Below are positions 44,832 through 56,897 of a stretch of DNA of 64,000 bases, in pieces. This DNA comes from Curvularia sp. ZM96 (taxonomy: Eukaryota > Ascomycota > Dothideomycetes > Pleosporales > Pleosporaceae), in assembly GCA_022457065.1 (NCBI GenBank), contig JAJGBQ010000005.1, positions 1,054,001 to 1,118,000 on the forward strand, given 5' to 3'. The first letter of the stretch is position 1. Every line of letters starts with the position of its first letter. Made by a program: the position numbers and the translations under genes. The notes under the pieces were generated by a model. That model was given only the letters and a program-made list of their open reading frames with translations. It had not been told where the DNA came from and made no database searches.

Positions 44832-45231
44832 GGTGGTGGTGGGGATTGGAGAGGAGTTACCTTTGCGACTACTGCTGCAAATATGGCTTGGTAAAAAGTC
44901 TAAGCAGGATCCGCGGCCTCAGGTGTGAGATTCAACCATTGGACATGTCGTGTTGTGCCGGACGCTGCGCTGGTGACGTTGGGGCGATCGCGAATGTTTG
45001 GTAGTGTCGGTGTTTGGGCGGCAGGTTCGCCGATGGGCACCTTGCGCCTGCCGCCAAGTCGTGGTGGCTGCTCTTCTCGGCTAGCGCCCACAAGCGACCT
45101 CGAATTCGACAGGCCGGCCACAATTCGCGATAGACGACCTGAACTTCTCAACCCAAGGTACTAACCACAGCACAATTACGGTCAGTTCATATTGCCTCCT
45201 CATACGCTTACTGCTTGCTAACACATCACAG
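44832..45231. promoter_or_regulatory. Shared divergent promoter of CSN12 and RPL20
   Basis: The two start codons are 400 bases apart and point away from each other, so one short region must serve both genes. I did not recognise a named ribosomal-protein promoter element. Confidence 0.6.
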
Positions 45232-46238
45232 ATGGGTAAGCAGTTTCTTTCTTTCTCGCCCGCGTCACCGTCTCGCACCAGCAATTGCAGCCGATGAAGT
45301 TTTGCACGAGCCCGCGCACACAGTCCCACAAGCCCACGACAGCACGCTCAAAATGACGAATTACCGGAGGAAGTAGCAAGGGGAATGTAGGGGATGTCCT
45401 CGCGTCCACTCGCCGGGCTGGGGACATCGAGCAGTTGTGATGATTGTGATGGAGGAAAATTGAGCCTCTGCATGCGCCTACTTGGACCTCCCCGACCGCA
45501 TCCCAATCGCCTCAGCACGACCGATTCGCACTCTGTACATCTGCTGCAATTGCTGGATGAGAGATGATTGAACGTTTTTGGACCAGTACTGACGATTCAT
45601 CAGCTCGCTTCCAGGAATACCAGATCATCGGGCGCCATCTGCCTTCCGAGGCCAACCCTGCGCCAAAGATCTACCGTATGCGCATTTTTGCGCCCAACGA
45701 GGTCGTCGCCAAGTCACGGTTCTGGTACTTCCTTGGCAAGCTCCGCAAGATCAAGAAGGCCAACGGTGAGATCGTCTCCGTCAACCAGGTACGCCGCAGC
45801 CACGAGTAAACACACCGCATAGCGTGCTGAGGCTAACCCACATCCAGATCCACGAGAAGAAGCCCCAGAAGGTCAAGAACTTTGGCATCTGGCTCAAGTA
45901 CGACTCGCGCTCCGGCACTCACAACATGTACAAGGAGTACCGTGAGATGTCCCGTGTCGCCGCCGTCGAGGCTCTCTACCAGGACATGGCTGCCCGTCAC
46001 CGATCGCGCTTCAGGTCCGTCCAGGTATGATTGTCCTTTTCCCCCACAATCTCCATTGTCATTCTAACACTATGTCTAGATCCTGAAGGTTGTTGAGATT
46101 GAGAAGACCGACGACCTCCGCCGACCATACATCAAGCAGCTCCTCACCAAGAAGCTCAAGTTCCCGCTGCCCCACCGCATCAACAAGAAGGCGGGCAAGA
46201 AGGTCTTCTCTGCTACCCGCCCATCCACTTTCTTCTAA
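45232..46238 (+). CDS. RPL20: 60S ribosomal protein eL20 (L18A)
   Basis: Four exons: 45232-45235 (ATGG only), 45604-45788, 45848-46024 and 46080-46238, giving 174 residues. Introns are 368, 59 and 55 nt. The start reads MARFQEYQIIGRHLPSE after splicing. Conserved elements include KIYRMRIFAPNEVVAKSRFWYFL, IHEKKPQKVKNFGIW, YDSRSGTHNMYKEYR, EALYQDMAARHRSRFRS and the ending RPSTFF. eL20 sits on the solvent face of the large subunit. The unspliced frame has an ATG at 45564, which would give a wrong N-terminus. A long first intron right after the start codon is a common pattern in fungal ribosomal-protein genes and may carry regulatory or snoRNA sequence; I did not find a clear snoRNA box pair in it. 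Confidence 0.95.
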
Positions 46239-46528
46239 GCGTGTTTCTCATTACGGAGTGCGGTCTGGATGGGAAGGATTGTTATGGGTTTCCCTCGGTT
46301 ATGCATGCTTCACGAAAAGAAGTACACTAGGAACGAATGAAAATCCCTGATACCTCCGTTTGAGTCGTCGAGACGTGTGATGCTACACAGGGTGCTTGGC
46401 CAGGGTTCCGCAGACGGGGAAAAAGTCTCAGACTACCAAACCAGGGTATGGTATTAAGGTGGACGATAGACAATGAACTCATGAAATCGCGAGTCGACAT
46501 GTGCCTTGTATTGTGCTCTAACGTGTGA

Positions 46529-47726
46529 CTAGATCTTTGATCCTCCTGTAGGTGCTACTTTTGGCCTTCCCGACGTGTCCACGGGTATCCACCAGGGGAC
46601 TCCAGTCAACTTGGTATTATCCATTGTCCCCTTGAAGTTCGCCGGTCGCTTCTCCATAAAAGAATCGACACCTTCCTTGTTATCCCTGTACCCGTTGATG
46701 ATTAGCATACTGACCCTCTAGTTCGTTCACATGTGCATAAACTTACGGTGACCCAAACAGCTGAAATATAATCCTACTGTCCAACAGATGCTGGGCCTCT
46801 GGGCTCCCACGATCCCGATACATCAACTCCTTCATCAGATACGTACTCACACTACTCGTATTCGCCGCCACCTCCTCGGCCACCTCGAGCGCCCTCGGCA
46901 GCACTTGGTCAGGCTTCTCACATACGTCGGCAAAAAGGCCGTCCCAGACCTTGTGCGTAGCCGGGTACGTGCTCCCCGTAGTAACAGCCTGCATAGCGCG
47001 CGAGTGCCCGATCAGCCTAGGCAAGTAGAAGGACGAGACAGCCTCCATGACGAGGCCGCGGCGCGCAAAGACAAAACCTATTTTCGCGGTCGAAGACACA
47101 ATGCGGATGTTCATGGGCAGCGTCATGGTGATGCCGACGCCAACGGCGGAGCCTTGGATCGCGGCTATGCTGGGTTTGCGGCAGTGATGTATAGCCAGGG
47201 CTACGCGGCCGCCACTATATATCGACGCTGTCAGTTAAGTACCCAGAAAGTAAGAGGGGTGTTTTTGTTTTGGGGATCATCGTAGCAAGTTCAAGCACGA
47301 TAGGGAGACGCTGTCTCTCGTCTTCCTTCTTTTTTCCACTAACTATCTTTTCTCTCTCTTTCCAATCTTAACCCCATCCTCTCAATGAACATGATGACAT
47401 AAGAAAACGTTACAAACTCACCCATCCCTATGCTCCTCAACGGTCTCTCCCTCGTCTTTATTAAACCCATCGTCCAAATCTGCGCCTGCACAAAATATCT
47501 TGCCCTCACCACCTGTCACAACAATGCATCTTACGCGGTCGTCCCTGTCGAAAAGTGCGTATGCGGTTTCGAGTTCAGATTGCATGGTTGGTGTGAAGGC
47601 GTTGTGGTGCTGTGGGCGGTGTAGGGTCAAGATGATGATGGAAGGGTCACGCGTGTGGTGCGTCGTGCGGATCTGGGTGAAGGGAAGGGAGTTGTAGGAG
47701 TCCGGTAGGGAGAGCGGTGGTGGCAT
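46529..47726 (-). CDS. Enoyl-CoA hydratase/isomerase family protein, possible peroxisomal form
   Basis: Three exons: 47422-47726, 46747-47214 and 46529-46685, with introns of 207 and 61 nt, giving 309 residues. The start at 47726 is chosen over 47819 because MPPPLSLPDSYNSLPF matches family N-termini, while the extension is Thr/Pro/His-rich. The crotonase fold is clear: ILTLHRPQHHNAFTPTM, VVTGGEGKIFCAGADL (first oxyanion-hole part), IAAIQGSAVGVGITMTLPM (second part), then a C-terminal helical region. The protein ends in GGSKI; SKI is a weak PTS1 variant, so peroxisomal beta-oxidation is plausible. Members include hydratases and delta3,delta2-isomerases; I cannot separate them from sequence alone. 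Confidence 0.9.
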
Positions 47727-48287
47727 GATTGTTGGATGAATAGAGTGGTGAGATGGATGGGGCGTGAGATTTGGAGATGTGAATAAGGTGGATGTAGAGG
47801 GTAGGGTTGGATGGAGCAAATGGGTAGATTTTATATATATGTTGGCGTCAATTCTATTTCTATTTATTTTTTAAGATTTAAATGTATGGTTTGGGGGGTT
47901 GGAGGATGAGGTAGTGATGCGTGCGGGGATGGGAAAGGGGCCGAGGTACGTGCGGATATGTTTAACGTAGATGCATATGCAGTAGCTTGTACCTGACTTG
48001 GTTGAGAATGCTAGAGAAAAGGCGAATCAATGCCTTGGAAGTGCAAGTAAGAGAACTGTAAGTCGATTTATGCACAACATTTTGCACAATTAATGAATAA
48101 GTTCGGGTTGCTTATTTGCGTGGACCTAAGTGTAGTACATTTCGAGTTCTGAACAATATCTTACATAGCTCGATGCTGAACTTCATCGCCGTAAAAACAA
48201 CGCCCAGCCCATCACCCATATAGATACCATCATCCGTAATTCTCTCTTTTGTGTTCATATATCAGCGGCGAGATGGTCATATATCCG
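47727..48287. other. Intergenic region between the enoyl-CoA hydratase and DMC1
   Basis: Holds the hydratase promoter and DMC1 3' flank. AT-rich with short T runs; no gene or RNA seen. Confidence 0.55.
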
Positions 48288-49655
48288 TCAGACCTTCTCT
48301 GGATCGTTAATACCACCATTGGTGATAATGTAGGTAGCTTCCTTCTCAGGCATGTCTGAAGAGCGTGTCAGTAACAAAAATTCAAAACATGCAAATCTGA
48401 CATACCAGGAGAGTCCTGAATCTTCGCGACGCGCTCCTCACCCCTTCCCTTGCGAAGCAGAATCCTCGTAGCAGAGGCATGAGCGAGGATATGGCCCCCA
48501 ACCGGCTTACGTCCATCAGCACTGGCGAACAAAGCACTTGCTCCAGGATCGCTTTGAACTTGGTTGGTCATTAGTACGGCGACATTGAATTCTACGTATC
48601 GTTAGTGGTATTGTCGTTGACAAGGTGATTGTGACCAACCCTCAGCAACATGGGTAAGCTTTGAGAGGAACTGGTTGAGTTTCTGTTGCCGCTCATTCAG
48701 CTCACCGCGTCCGGTATAATCGACACGAAAGAGCGCCATGATGCTGTCAATGATCAGGAGCCGGTACTCGTTGCTGACGAAGAATTCTGCGACTTTGTTC
48801 AAGAGCTCCATCTGGTGCTCGGAATTGACAGCGCGGGCGTACGTGATGTTGTCTTGTGCTACGAAGTGTCAATACAAACGTCGAAAAGGAAATGGAGAGA
48901 CATACCAGTTTCAGGATCGACACCAAATCTCTCTGCGATCTGGGCTATCCTCTCCGGTCGAAAGGTACCTTCGGTATCTATTTGGTTAGACGCGCTCGTC
49001 ACTGCAGGAGGATAGCATACCGATATATGCCACTTTCCCCTCAGCTCCGCCCATGTCCTTTGGGAGCTGTGCAATAACGGACATGGTATGTGACAGCTGC
49101 GTCTTCCCACAGCGAAACTCGCCAAACACCTCGCTGATGCTCATGGTCTGGAACCCACTACAAAGCGTCAGCAGGCATATGTGAACGCCGAATCAATCGC
49201 ATCCTCACCCTCCGAGAATTGCGTCGAGCGATTTGCTGCCGGTTGAAATCTTGATGACGCGTTTTCGCTGCTGGCCGAGCTCATGAGCAGTCTGGAAGCC
49301 TCCACCTGCAGGCTGTATACGATCTCAGCAAATATACCCAGCCACTGTCGCGCTACTACTGCATACCTGACATTTCGCAATAGCGTCCTTGACCTTGTCT
49401 ACTTTGATCTCACTGAAGCCCTTGATCTTGAGCAGATTGCGACGCGTGGCGGAATGCACTGAAGCGATTGTGTAATAGCCGTTGGCTTTCAACTTGGAAA
49501 TGTCGACGGCGCCGATGCCGTGGGCCTGGATTGCATCGATGTCGACAATGAAACCATCCTGAGGGCTGAAGTTAGAGATCTTCTTTCGTATTGGAGGCGA
49601 TTCAGCCACTTACATCGTTGTTAGAATCGTCGCTGGCAACTGATGACGGCGCCAT
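48288..49655 (-). CDS. DMC1: Meiotic recombinase DMC1
   Basis: Eight exons: 49614-49655, 49367-49558, 49209-49312, 49021-49157, 48906-48977, 48640-48858, 48406-48591 and 48288-48355. Seven introns of 43-55 nt all close in frame, giving 339 residues. The N-terminal helix-hairpin-helix region reads IDAIQAHGIGAVDISKLKANG (in part) and NLLKIKGFSEIKVDKVK. The RecA core shows Walker A GEFRCGKTQ, VAYIDTEGTFRPERI, Walker B LLIIDSIMA, loop region FRVDYTGRGELNERQQ, and QVQSDPGASALFASADGRKP. It ends with RVAKIQDSPDMPEKE. DADGRKP-type loop 2 and the short N-terminus separate DMC1 from RAD51. DMC1 performs strand exchange between homologues in meiosis. An intact copy implies that a sexual cycle is, or recently was, maintained. 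Confidence 0.94.
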
Positions 49656-50696
49656 GATAGGGTGTATGCTAACCGATGCAATACTAGGGAAACAATACAA
49701 ATGTAAGGAATTGTGGTTGCTCGAGCGAATTAAGGGATGAAGAGCTCCGCTGTGACGGTTGAAAAGAAAATTGGGAGGTAGAGGAAGGTAGGGCAGGAAG
49801 GTGCGGTGGACTTGGCGTCATGTGCATGCGCTCGAGAGGAAGGTGCCACCCTGGGTCGACTATCTGGTGCTGCCTACCGCCGACATGTTACTGATGACTG
49901 TTAGAAAATAAAAAGGCATTCTAGTTTGTATATCTATCGGCAGATGACGTCCAGTCAATACGGTGGGGTGAGATTAGCAGAGCCCATGATAGAAACTAAT
50001 ATTCCCACAATCAGAATATCATAAACGTGCAGTCATTGATTCAACAGATGTTCTCCGAAACTAGAAACATCCTTCTTGATAAAAGATCACACAATCGACC
50101 TTCGCATCACTATACACAAGGTTGCAGGTGCTCGATAGACCATATAATTACAGCTATCACCGAAGAATATCGAAATAGATACAAGACGGAACCACGGGCA
50201 CATGCTAACCCCAGCTCCCGACAAACACACAGTCTCCTTCACTCTTCCTCCTCCATACCACCTCGATCCCTGCCGTCAAAACTTCTACACCCAAACCACT
50301 ACAGCCGCCTTCAAGCTCCATAGGAAGCCCTACCAAACTATCCAAGCACATGCGCACGAGCCACTCTGCCGAAGAAGCAGCTGGTACGAGCACATCCATA
50401 GAGGTAGAGCAACCATCCAAATCGCCAAGCCGTCGTCTGTTCGAAATCATGGTAGAATGGTTGAAGTAAGGGATAACGTTTGTGGGTATCAGCGTAAGAA
50501 TTGTGAAGAACTTTTTTTAATCCGTTGATGACTCGTGAATGCGTGAGATTTGCCGAAAAGATGCTGAGATAGGGTAGGAAACGATTGTGATGAGATGTTG
50601 ACTTAAATGAAAGACATGAAGATGCATGCCACATGTCAATATTCCGCTGCGATGTCACTCGTAGCGAAACTTGAGCTAGCCGAGCTCGTGAGTCAC
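49656..50696. other. Intergenic region, DMC1 promoter side and GIS2 3' side
   Basis: Frames at 50027-50323 and 50202-50528 have no recognisable domain. No RNA gene seen. Confidence 0.5.
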
Positions 50697-51738
50697 CTAA
50701 GCGACAACAGTCGAGGGAGCAACTGTCGCGGGGACGGGGGCAGCGGCGGGAGCAGCATTGGCGGTGGAGTCACCGTTGACTTCGGCCTGAGTGCAGTCGC
50801 GAGAGATGTGGCCGGTTTCGCCACAGCGGTAGCAGGTCTTGCCGGCAGTGTTAAGTGGGCCGCCGTTAGGTGCGGTGCAGTCGCGGGAGATGTGTCCTGC
50901 AGAAGGTCAATATTGGTACCGCAGATTCAGACTGCAGTACTTACCCAGCTTGCCGCAGGCGTAGCACTTCATAGCCTGAGCCTGGCAATCGCGTGCGAAG
51001 TGGTTGGGACCACCGCACTTGTAGCAAGTAGCAGGGCGAGCGCCGCCAGCGAAGCCGCCCCTGAAACCTCCATAACCACCGCGAGGAGCGCCAGCACCAC
51101 GACCCATTCCTGGGTTGGGGCAGTTGCGGGCAAGGTGGCCAGCAATACCGCAGCTGTAGCAGCGTCCGCTGGTTCCAGCTCCGCTCAGGCGCAGAGTCGG
51201 GCAGTCAGCCTGGACGTGTCCGAGGCCCTGGCAGTGGTAGCACTGCTTGGCTGTTGCTTCGTCAGCATTCTGATTCTTCTATAACCTCAGTTTTCCTGGG
51301 CTTTCGCGAGTGTCGTGAAGACAACTGCCATTGTAACGCATGGGATGGAGAGCGGAGGTGGATTTGAAATGACATACTTTCGGTGGTGCGGGGATGCGGG
51401 CATCCATTGGACTCGTGTCCGGGCTGCTTGCCTACAAGGTGCATTAGTGTATGGTTGGATATGTGGGACTGGTGTAAGACATACAGTTGTAGCAGAGCCT
51501 CTCAGACGAAGAGCACACCTCTGCACCTTTGTAAGTCGCATTGCTACATGCACATATGGCCACACTCGTCATAGCCTCGCGACACAAATGACACCATTGG
51601 GGATATCGGCTTGCCGCATATACCTCGCAATAGCGTCACTGCGACGAGAGCCACAAGTCAGTGCCTCTGATGTAGCTTACCGGCGTAGTGGCCGACGTTT
51701 CCGCACTTGAAGCACGCACGACGAGACAGAGACGACAT
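50697..51738 (-). CDS. GIS2: CCHC zinc-knuckle protein, Gis2/CNBP-like
   Basis: Five exons: 51681-51738, 51485-51520, 51378-51431, 50945-51250 and 50697-50896, with introns of 160, 53, 127 and 48 nt, giving 217 residues. Seven CX2CX4HX4C knuckles occur in order: CFKCGNVGHYAEVC, CYNCKQPGHESNGC, CYHCQGLGHVQADC, CYSCGIAGHLARNC, CYKCGGPNHFARDC, CYACGKLGHISRDC and CYRCGETGHISRDC. This is the same number as yeast Gis2 and human CNBP. An RGG-like linker (RGGYGGFRGG) lies between knuckles four and five, and the C-terminus is Ala/Pro/Val-rich. Gis2 and CNBP bind G-rich RNA, ribosomes and stress-granule components and affect translation. The short exons cut inside knuckles, so unspliced frames look like unrelated pieces. 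Confidence 0.93.
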
Positions 51739-52818
51739 GATTGCTTGTTTCTCTGTATATCTGTACCGGGTTGTAAGTATATGGCGGGTGGTTGTGCGAG
51801 TCGTCAGAAAGGACTTGGGACGGATGTAGGACGTGGGGCGGACTCTAGCAGTGCGTTTGCCTGTATGCCGTCTGTTCCGTCTGTCTGGGTCGAGATGATG
51901 CACAGGCGGCGAGGAGTGATGTGGAGGGGGCGCAAGTACCTGCTTCGTTCGCTTCTTCAAATTCCGTCACCTGGGTTTGCGGTCAGTCGCAGAATTTTCG
52001 AGGGGCAGCCGTCGAGGGGTAAAGCAGGACGGGGTCGCATGCGCCGAGGGGAAACCAGGCGCGCCGCAGCGGGCAGGCGACATGTGGGCGGGGCGCAACG
52101 TACTTTCAACTTTCAACTTTCAACTGTCGTCTTTCCAAGCCTTCCCTCAGCAACGCTTCTGCAACCTTCCTCCGATTGTGTCTGGGCTGGTGTGGTGTGA
52201 GAGATTGCGGATCGAGGCATGCGCCGAGCAGCGGGCAAAATGGACTACTCACGGCTGTGGTCCCCTGCTTCGGCTGCGCGCTAGCGATGTGCGCAATTTG
52301 GCGGTTCCCGAGGTCGAAACTGCACGCAACTCTGCCCGAAGCCGTTCCAGATTGCATCATGCGCTCTCCGATAGGTGCACATCCATGCTACTCTCGCCCT
52401 AGACGTGTTTCGTCTGTTATGCCCGCCAACTTTCTGTCACGGGGGCCGTCTCCTTACCTTTTGCCCCTCCGCCGCTGCCGCCCGCTCCAAAGGCTACCGC
52501 CGCCCCATCCAATCCAGTCCCATACTCCGAGCCGTTATAGCTGACTTGGTGAAGGTCCGCGAAGCAGGAGTGGGCCTTGCTTGGTATGTAATCACCGCCT
52601 AAGGCAAAGGCTGGTCAGGTACCCACAGTAATCCTTACCATGGACCGACACGTGCACGCCCTGAACATCCAAATCTTGGTCGTCATATTCATATACATTC
52701 GTCTCTGTCTCTATCTATGCTATCAGTTTTCTCTGGCAGGAGGGACTACATCTCCGCTGTCGTGAGCAATGCAACGATCAATGCACCACGAAATTTTGTG
52801 TCGAGCCAAGTGTGCCCT
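51739..52818. other. Intergenic region, GIS2 promoter to UAP1 3' side
   Basis: Overlapping frames (51688-52200 plus, 51977-52402 plus) without a domain. A tandem (ACTTTCA)3 lies at 52102-52122. No RNA gene seen. Confidence 0.5.
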
Positions 52819-54568
52819 CTAATCTTCCGACTCGATGACCGCAGGGGCCTTGATCGTCCTCGTCTTGAGGAATTCGAGGCCTTCGCCGCCCTGGAATATA
52901 GTTAGTACTGGACATGTGATATAAAATGGTGGCACCGGGAGTGGCTTACATAGGAGATCAATGGCGAGACCTCGACACCGTCCTTGGGATCCTCGCTGAC
53001 AACAGTGGCGCCCGCGGCTTGCACCCACTTCTTACCCTGTGCCATGATGTCCTGCTTGCTCGTGTCGGGGTCGTCCTCTCCAGTTCCACGGGCGTTCTTC
53101 AAGGGCGAGAACTCGTCCTCACGCTTGACCTCCATACAAGCAAACTTGTCCAGGGTCAGGAATGGGAAGCAGTCAAAGACAAACTGCTCCAGCTTGATGC
53201 CATTGGGCTTCTCTGGCTTGATAGTTTCGCCAGTCTCCGTGTTGACATAGGGAATCTTCTTGCGAGCAACGTGGTGAGGCAGCTTCTTAGCCCACTCAGG
53301 AATGCTCTCGAGGAACTTGTATGAGTAGTAGTGGTTGACAATGTTGGCAGCGCGGAACTTGAGCAGCTCAGAGTCCTTGGGATCCTTGGCCTCTGCGTCC
53401 TCAGCCGAAATCTCGGAGTACTCGACAACGTCGGGCTTGCCGTTCTTCTGCAGGATGAGACCAACAGACTCCTTGGCGTTGCGCTTGCGGACGACCTTGG
53501 TGGCAATGTCGACATTCTTGGACGCGGAGAATCCAATGAAAGCAGGGTCGGCAACCTTGACAAGGCAGTTGTCGACACAGTATGCGTGAATGTGCTGGAT
53601 GCCACGCTTACCCATGTCGGCTACGACGCCAGACTGGATGAGGGCTTGGTAGAGACCGCCGTTACCATCGGGGGCGACGGCGACCTTTGACTTGCTTTCC
53701 AAGAGGATCTTGCCCTCGTTGGAAATGCATGGCAAAACACCCTGCTCGAAGATGACGACGTTCTCCTTCTTCAGACCAAAGTAGTTGTGCTTCTCGAAGA
53801 ACTCGGCAGTAGGTCCACGGGTAGGTCCGCTAGTCATAACGTACCATGGGATGGTGACGTTTTCCTTGTTGTGCTTCTTGGCAGCCAACATCTCTGCCTT
53901 CCTGATGCGCTCACCCTGGAGCTGGAACAAGCTCTTCTGACTTGGGAGGCCGATATCAAAGCATCCCTTGGGAGCTGAGCTACCAAGCCGGGTACCCTGA
54001 CCACCAGCCATCAGCACGACTGCGACTTGGTTCTGAGCGATGTACTCAAGACCACTGTTGTACCACTGGTCGAGGTTCTCCTGCGAGGAGTCGAGGACGG
54101 AAGATGTGGCATTCTCAGGGAGCGGCTCGAGCTTGTTCTCGGTCGTCTCGCTCTGTACAGGGTGGAGGGCGCGTTCGGTGATCTCGTTGATGTAGTCGGG
54201 GTTGAAGTTGCTCAGCTGCTCGTAGAGAGCGGCCTTTTCAGCGGTAGAAAGCTTGTCGTAAAAAGCCTATATGCTCCTGGTCAGCGGTTGCACAAGGAGA
54301 AGAAAGACGAAAAGTGTGCTTTGCAAGTGTTGGGAGCAGATTGCAGAGCCTGGTAACAACCAAGTCCACTGAGGTGCTCAGGTTGTCAACAGGTCTGCGG
54401 GGTTGGAGTACATACAAAAACTTGCTCCTGACCAGCCTTCTCATACTTGGCCTTGAGCTCATTGAACTCAGCCTCTGATGGCTCCTTGGGAGGAGTTCCC
54501 TGGGGAGCTCCGCCTCCGATGTGAAGCTTCTCGAGCGCGCTGTTGACGGTGCCTTTGATGGCTTCCAT
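52819..54568 (-). CDS. UAP1: UDP-N-acetylglucosamine pyrophosphorylase
   Basis: Three exons: 54416-54568, 52950-54266 and 52819-52890, with introns of 149 and 59 nt, giving 513 residues. The start MEAIKGTVNSALEKL is the first Met that fits the family; a Met at 54613 is 15 codons upstream. The enzyme joins GlcNAc-1-phosphate and UTP to make UDP-GlcNAc for chitin, N-glycans and GPI anchors, in the cytosol. The nucleotide-binding signature LMAGGQGTRLGSSAPKG lies at about 136-151, followed by PWYVMTSGPT, VAPDGNGGLYQAL, HAYCVDNCLVKVADP and a C-terminal PNGIKLEQFVFD...FACMEVKREDEFSPLKN. The last exon gives GGEGLEFLKTRTI. Length fits yeast Qri1 (477) and human UAP1. Confidence 0.96.
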
Positions 54569-55079
54569 GATGAAGTGGGGGTACGGCGGGGCAACTTTTG
54601 ATGAAAACGACAATTGTTGGTGTTTGGGGGGTGAAGGGTTTACAATTGCACGAAGAGTGGTAGAAAAAGAGACAGAGCTGCAGGCTCCTCACCGCGTGTC
54701 CCAGACGACTCGACTACAGCGCAGCTCTGACGCTCGTGTTGCCCCACTCAGGCGGCGAGCGTCCCTGCCGCACAGGGGCAAGATCGAGGCTTGCGAGATC
54801 GTCAGCACCCACAAGTCACTACTAATTATAGACATTTCATGTACTGTTTGTACTATTTCTTCATGAGCTATGCTTATTGTCGTCAGTGCAGTAATTCAAT
54901 GCTACCGAAGGCGTAGGCTATTGGGGGCACAGCCACAGCTAGCAACCGCCACACATTAGCCAACAAGGCACAGGAAGAAGCAAAACACTGCCTGCTCCGG
55001 CGCAATGCATGAAGCCAAGAGAATTCCCGAAAACAAAATCTGGACACAACTCCTGAACGCCATTATGCTATGCAAATAA
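54569..55079. other. Intergenic region, UAP1 promoter to L-rhamnonate dehydratase 3' end
   Basis: No coding frame or RNA recognised. Confidence 0.55.
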
Positions 55080-56460
55080 CTACGCATGTCCATTGACTTC
55101 TGCCGGTTTCTCTGGTTCGGCGGGCTTCAGAGCCTTTTGTGGCGCAGGGTTCAGGATACGGGTGGCATCGATCAACCCGGCGTGGGGGTTCAGCTCAAGA
55201 CCAAAGCCGGGTCGGTCGAGGTCTTTGACGTCTAGATAGCCCTTGGTGGGAATGGGCTCGTTGGTAAAGCTGCGGCTGATTAGCAGGCATATTGACAAGC
55301 ATCATCAGCAATACTCACAGGTTGCCGAATACGGGCAAAACGGACTTGCCATCAGGCGAGTTTGCCAAGTATTCCTGGAAAGGCGAGTTCGCCTGGGATA
55401 CGACGAAGTGGTACGAGTACGGTCCGCTGGCGTGGGGCACAACGGGAATGTCATACGCAGCAGCCATGGCTGAAATCTTGATGAGCTCAGTCATTCCGCC
55501 AACCCACATGACGTCCGGCTGAAGAATGTCCAGATTGCGGCCTTCGATGAGCTTCCGGAAGCCGTAGCGCGAGTACTCGTGTTCACCGGTTGTGAACTTC
55601 ATGCGGGGGTGAGCACGCTTGATTTGCTCAAAACCGTCCGAATCGTCTGGCGACAGGCACTCCTCCCACCAGTTGAGGTTGAGGTGCTCGGTTGCCTTGA
55701 CCACCTCGATTGTGTATGGCACGTTCAGACTCATGTAGCAGTCGACCATGAGAGGAAAGTCAGGGCCGACACTCTCGCGGTGCTTGGTAAGGAACTCTAC
55801 GTTCTTCTTCAAGCCCTCGACACCCTCACCAGGACCATAGGGCAGCGGCACTTTTGCACCAAAGAAGCCCATTGCCTTTGCTGCTGCAGGTTCGGGACCA
55901 GTGCAGTAAAAGTTGAGCCTCTCGCGGGTGGAACCGCCCAGCATCTTGTACACGGGCTCGTTGCGAATGTGGCCCAGCAGATCCCAGATGGCGAGGTCGA
56001 TTACGGAGATGACGGCAACGGGAAGGCCCTTGCGACCGTAGAACATGGAGGCGCGGTACATTTGCTCAAACATGTGGTTGGTGTCTCTCGGATCTACCTT
56101 TCGTTAATACCACGCATGCTGGACTTGGTCGAATGGCTCACCCTGGCCGATCAGGAAACGCTCAAAATGCTCCGCGACGAGCCAGCATGCTGGAGGGCCT
56201 CCAAAGCCGGTAGCAAAGCCCTTGGTGCCATCGCTGGCCTCGATCTCGACGCAAAAGGAACCGAGCACATTGATTCCCCAGCTGGTCCTCGACTTCCGGT
56301 ACTCCTCATACTGGCTCATTGGCGTTGATATCTTGCTATCAATGAGCCAATGACCCCCGGCGACATTGTGATAGTCTCCGCCGCTTCCAGGGCCTTGTGT
56401 CACGAAAGTCCTCACATGCTTGATGGTGGGAAACGCACGCGGTGCTGCTGTAGAAGCCAT
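55080..56460 (-). CDS. LRA3: L-rhamnonate dehydratase, enolase superfamily (LRA3-like)
   Basis: Three exons: 56142-56460, 55319-56093 and 55080-55269, with introns of 48 and 49 nt, giving 427 residues. It removes water from L-rhamnonate to 2-keto-3-deoxy-L-rhamnonate in the non-phosphorylated fungal rhamnose pathway. Family features: GSGGDYHNVAGGHWLIDS near the start, SRTSWGINVLGSFCVEIEA, then the barrel with metal ligands Asp224 (MVDCYMSLN), Glu250 (WWEECLSPDD) and Glu277 (TTGEHEYSRYGF), and the catalytic His327 in VVPHASGPYSYH. The ending PTKGYLDVKDLDRPGFG is also typical. A Zn2Cys6 regulator lies 437 bases away, transcribed in the opposite direction. Related acid-sugar dehydratases share this fold, but the motif set fits rhamnonate best. 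Confidence 0.9.
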
Positions 56461-56897
56461 CGTGGAATTGACAAGAGAGAAGATACAGCGACTGGAAACA
56501 AATTGGACGAGCAGAGGAGGGGCAGATATGGAGGCACGGCGCCGGCCGGGCGGCGGATATTTCAACGGTGCCCGATCATGTGCAGGGCCACGGTCGATGT
56601 GATGCAGACGGCGAGGACCCCTCGGTCCATCTCGCTGCGACGTACGACGAGTGCGAGCGAGGGCAAGGCGCAAGGCTGCATGGTTGGCAGAGGCTGGGCA
56701 GGGCAGGTGGGTGGTGGTGCAGATCGGCATTGCACCGAGCCGCGCCCACTCGAGCGGACGACGCAGCCAATGGCCGAAGCTGCGCCGAGCCGGCCAACGT
56801 CTGGGGAAGGGTCTGAGCGCGTGGGCGGGGCTGGCTTCGGTCCTCGCTCTGCCGAACTTTCGCGCACAGCTGCACGTCGACAGTCGCTTCATCCGCC
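56461..56897. promoter_or_regulatory. Shared divergent promoter, LRA3 and Zn2Cys6 factor
   Basis: 437 bases between the two start codons. It holds a CGG/CCG-rich patch near 56537-56555 (GCGCCGGCCGGGCGGCGG), of the triplet type that Zn2Cys6 factors bind. Binding is inference. Confidence 0.45.

Noticed and set aside
44832..45231. Search for a third gene between CSN12 and RPL20
   Set aside because: The frames there are promoter-sized and overlap on both strands.
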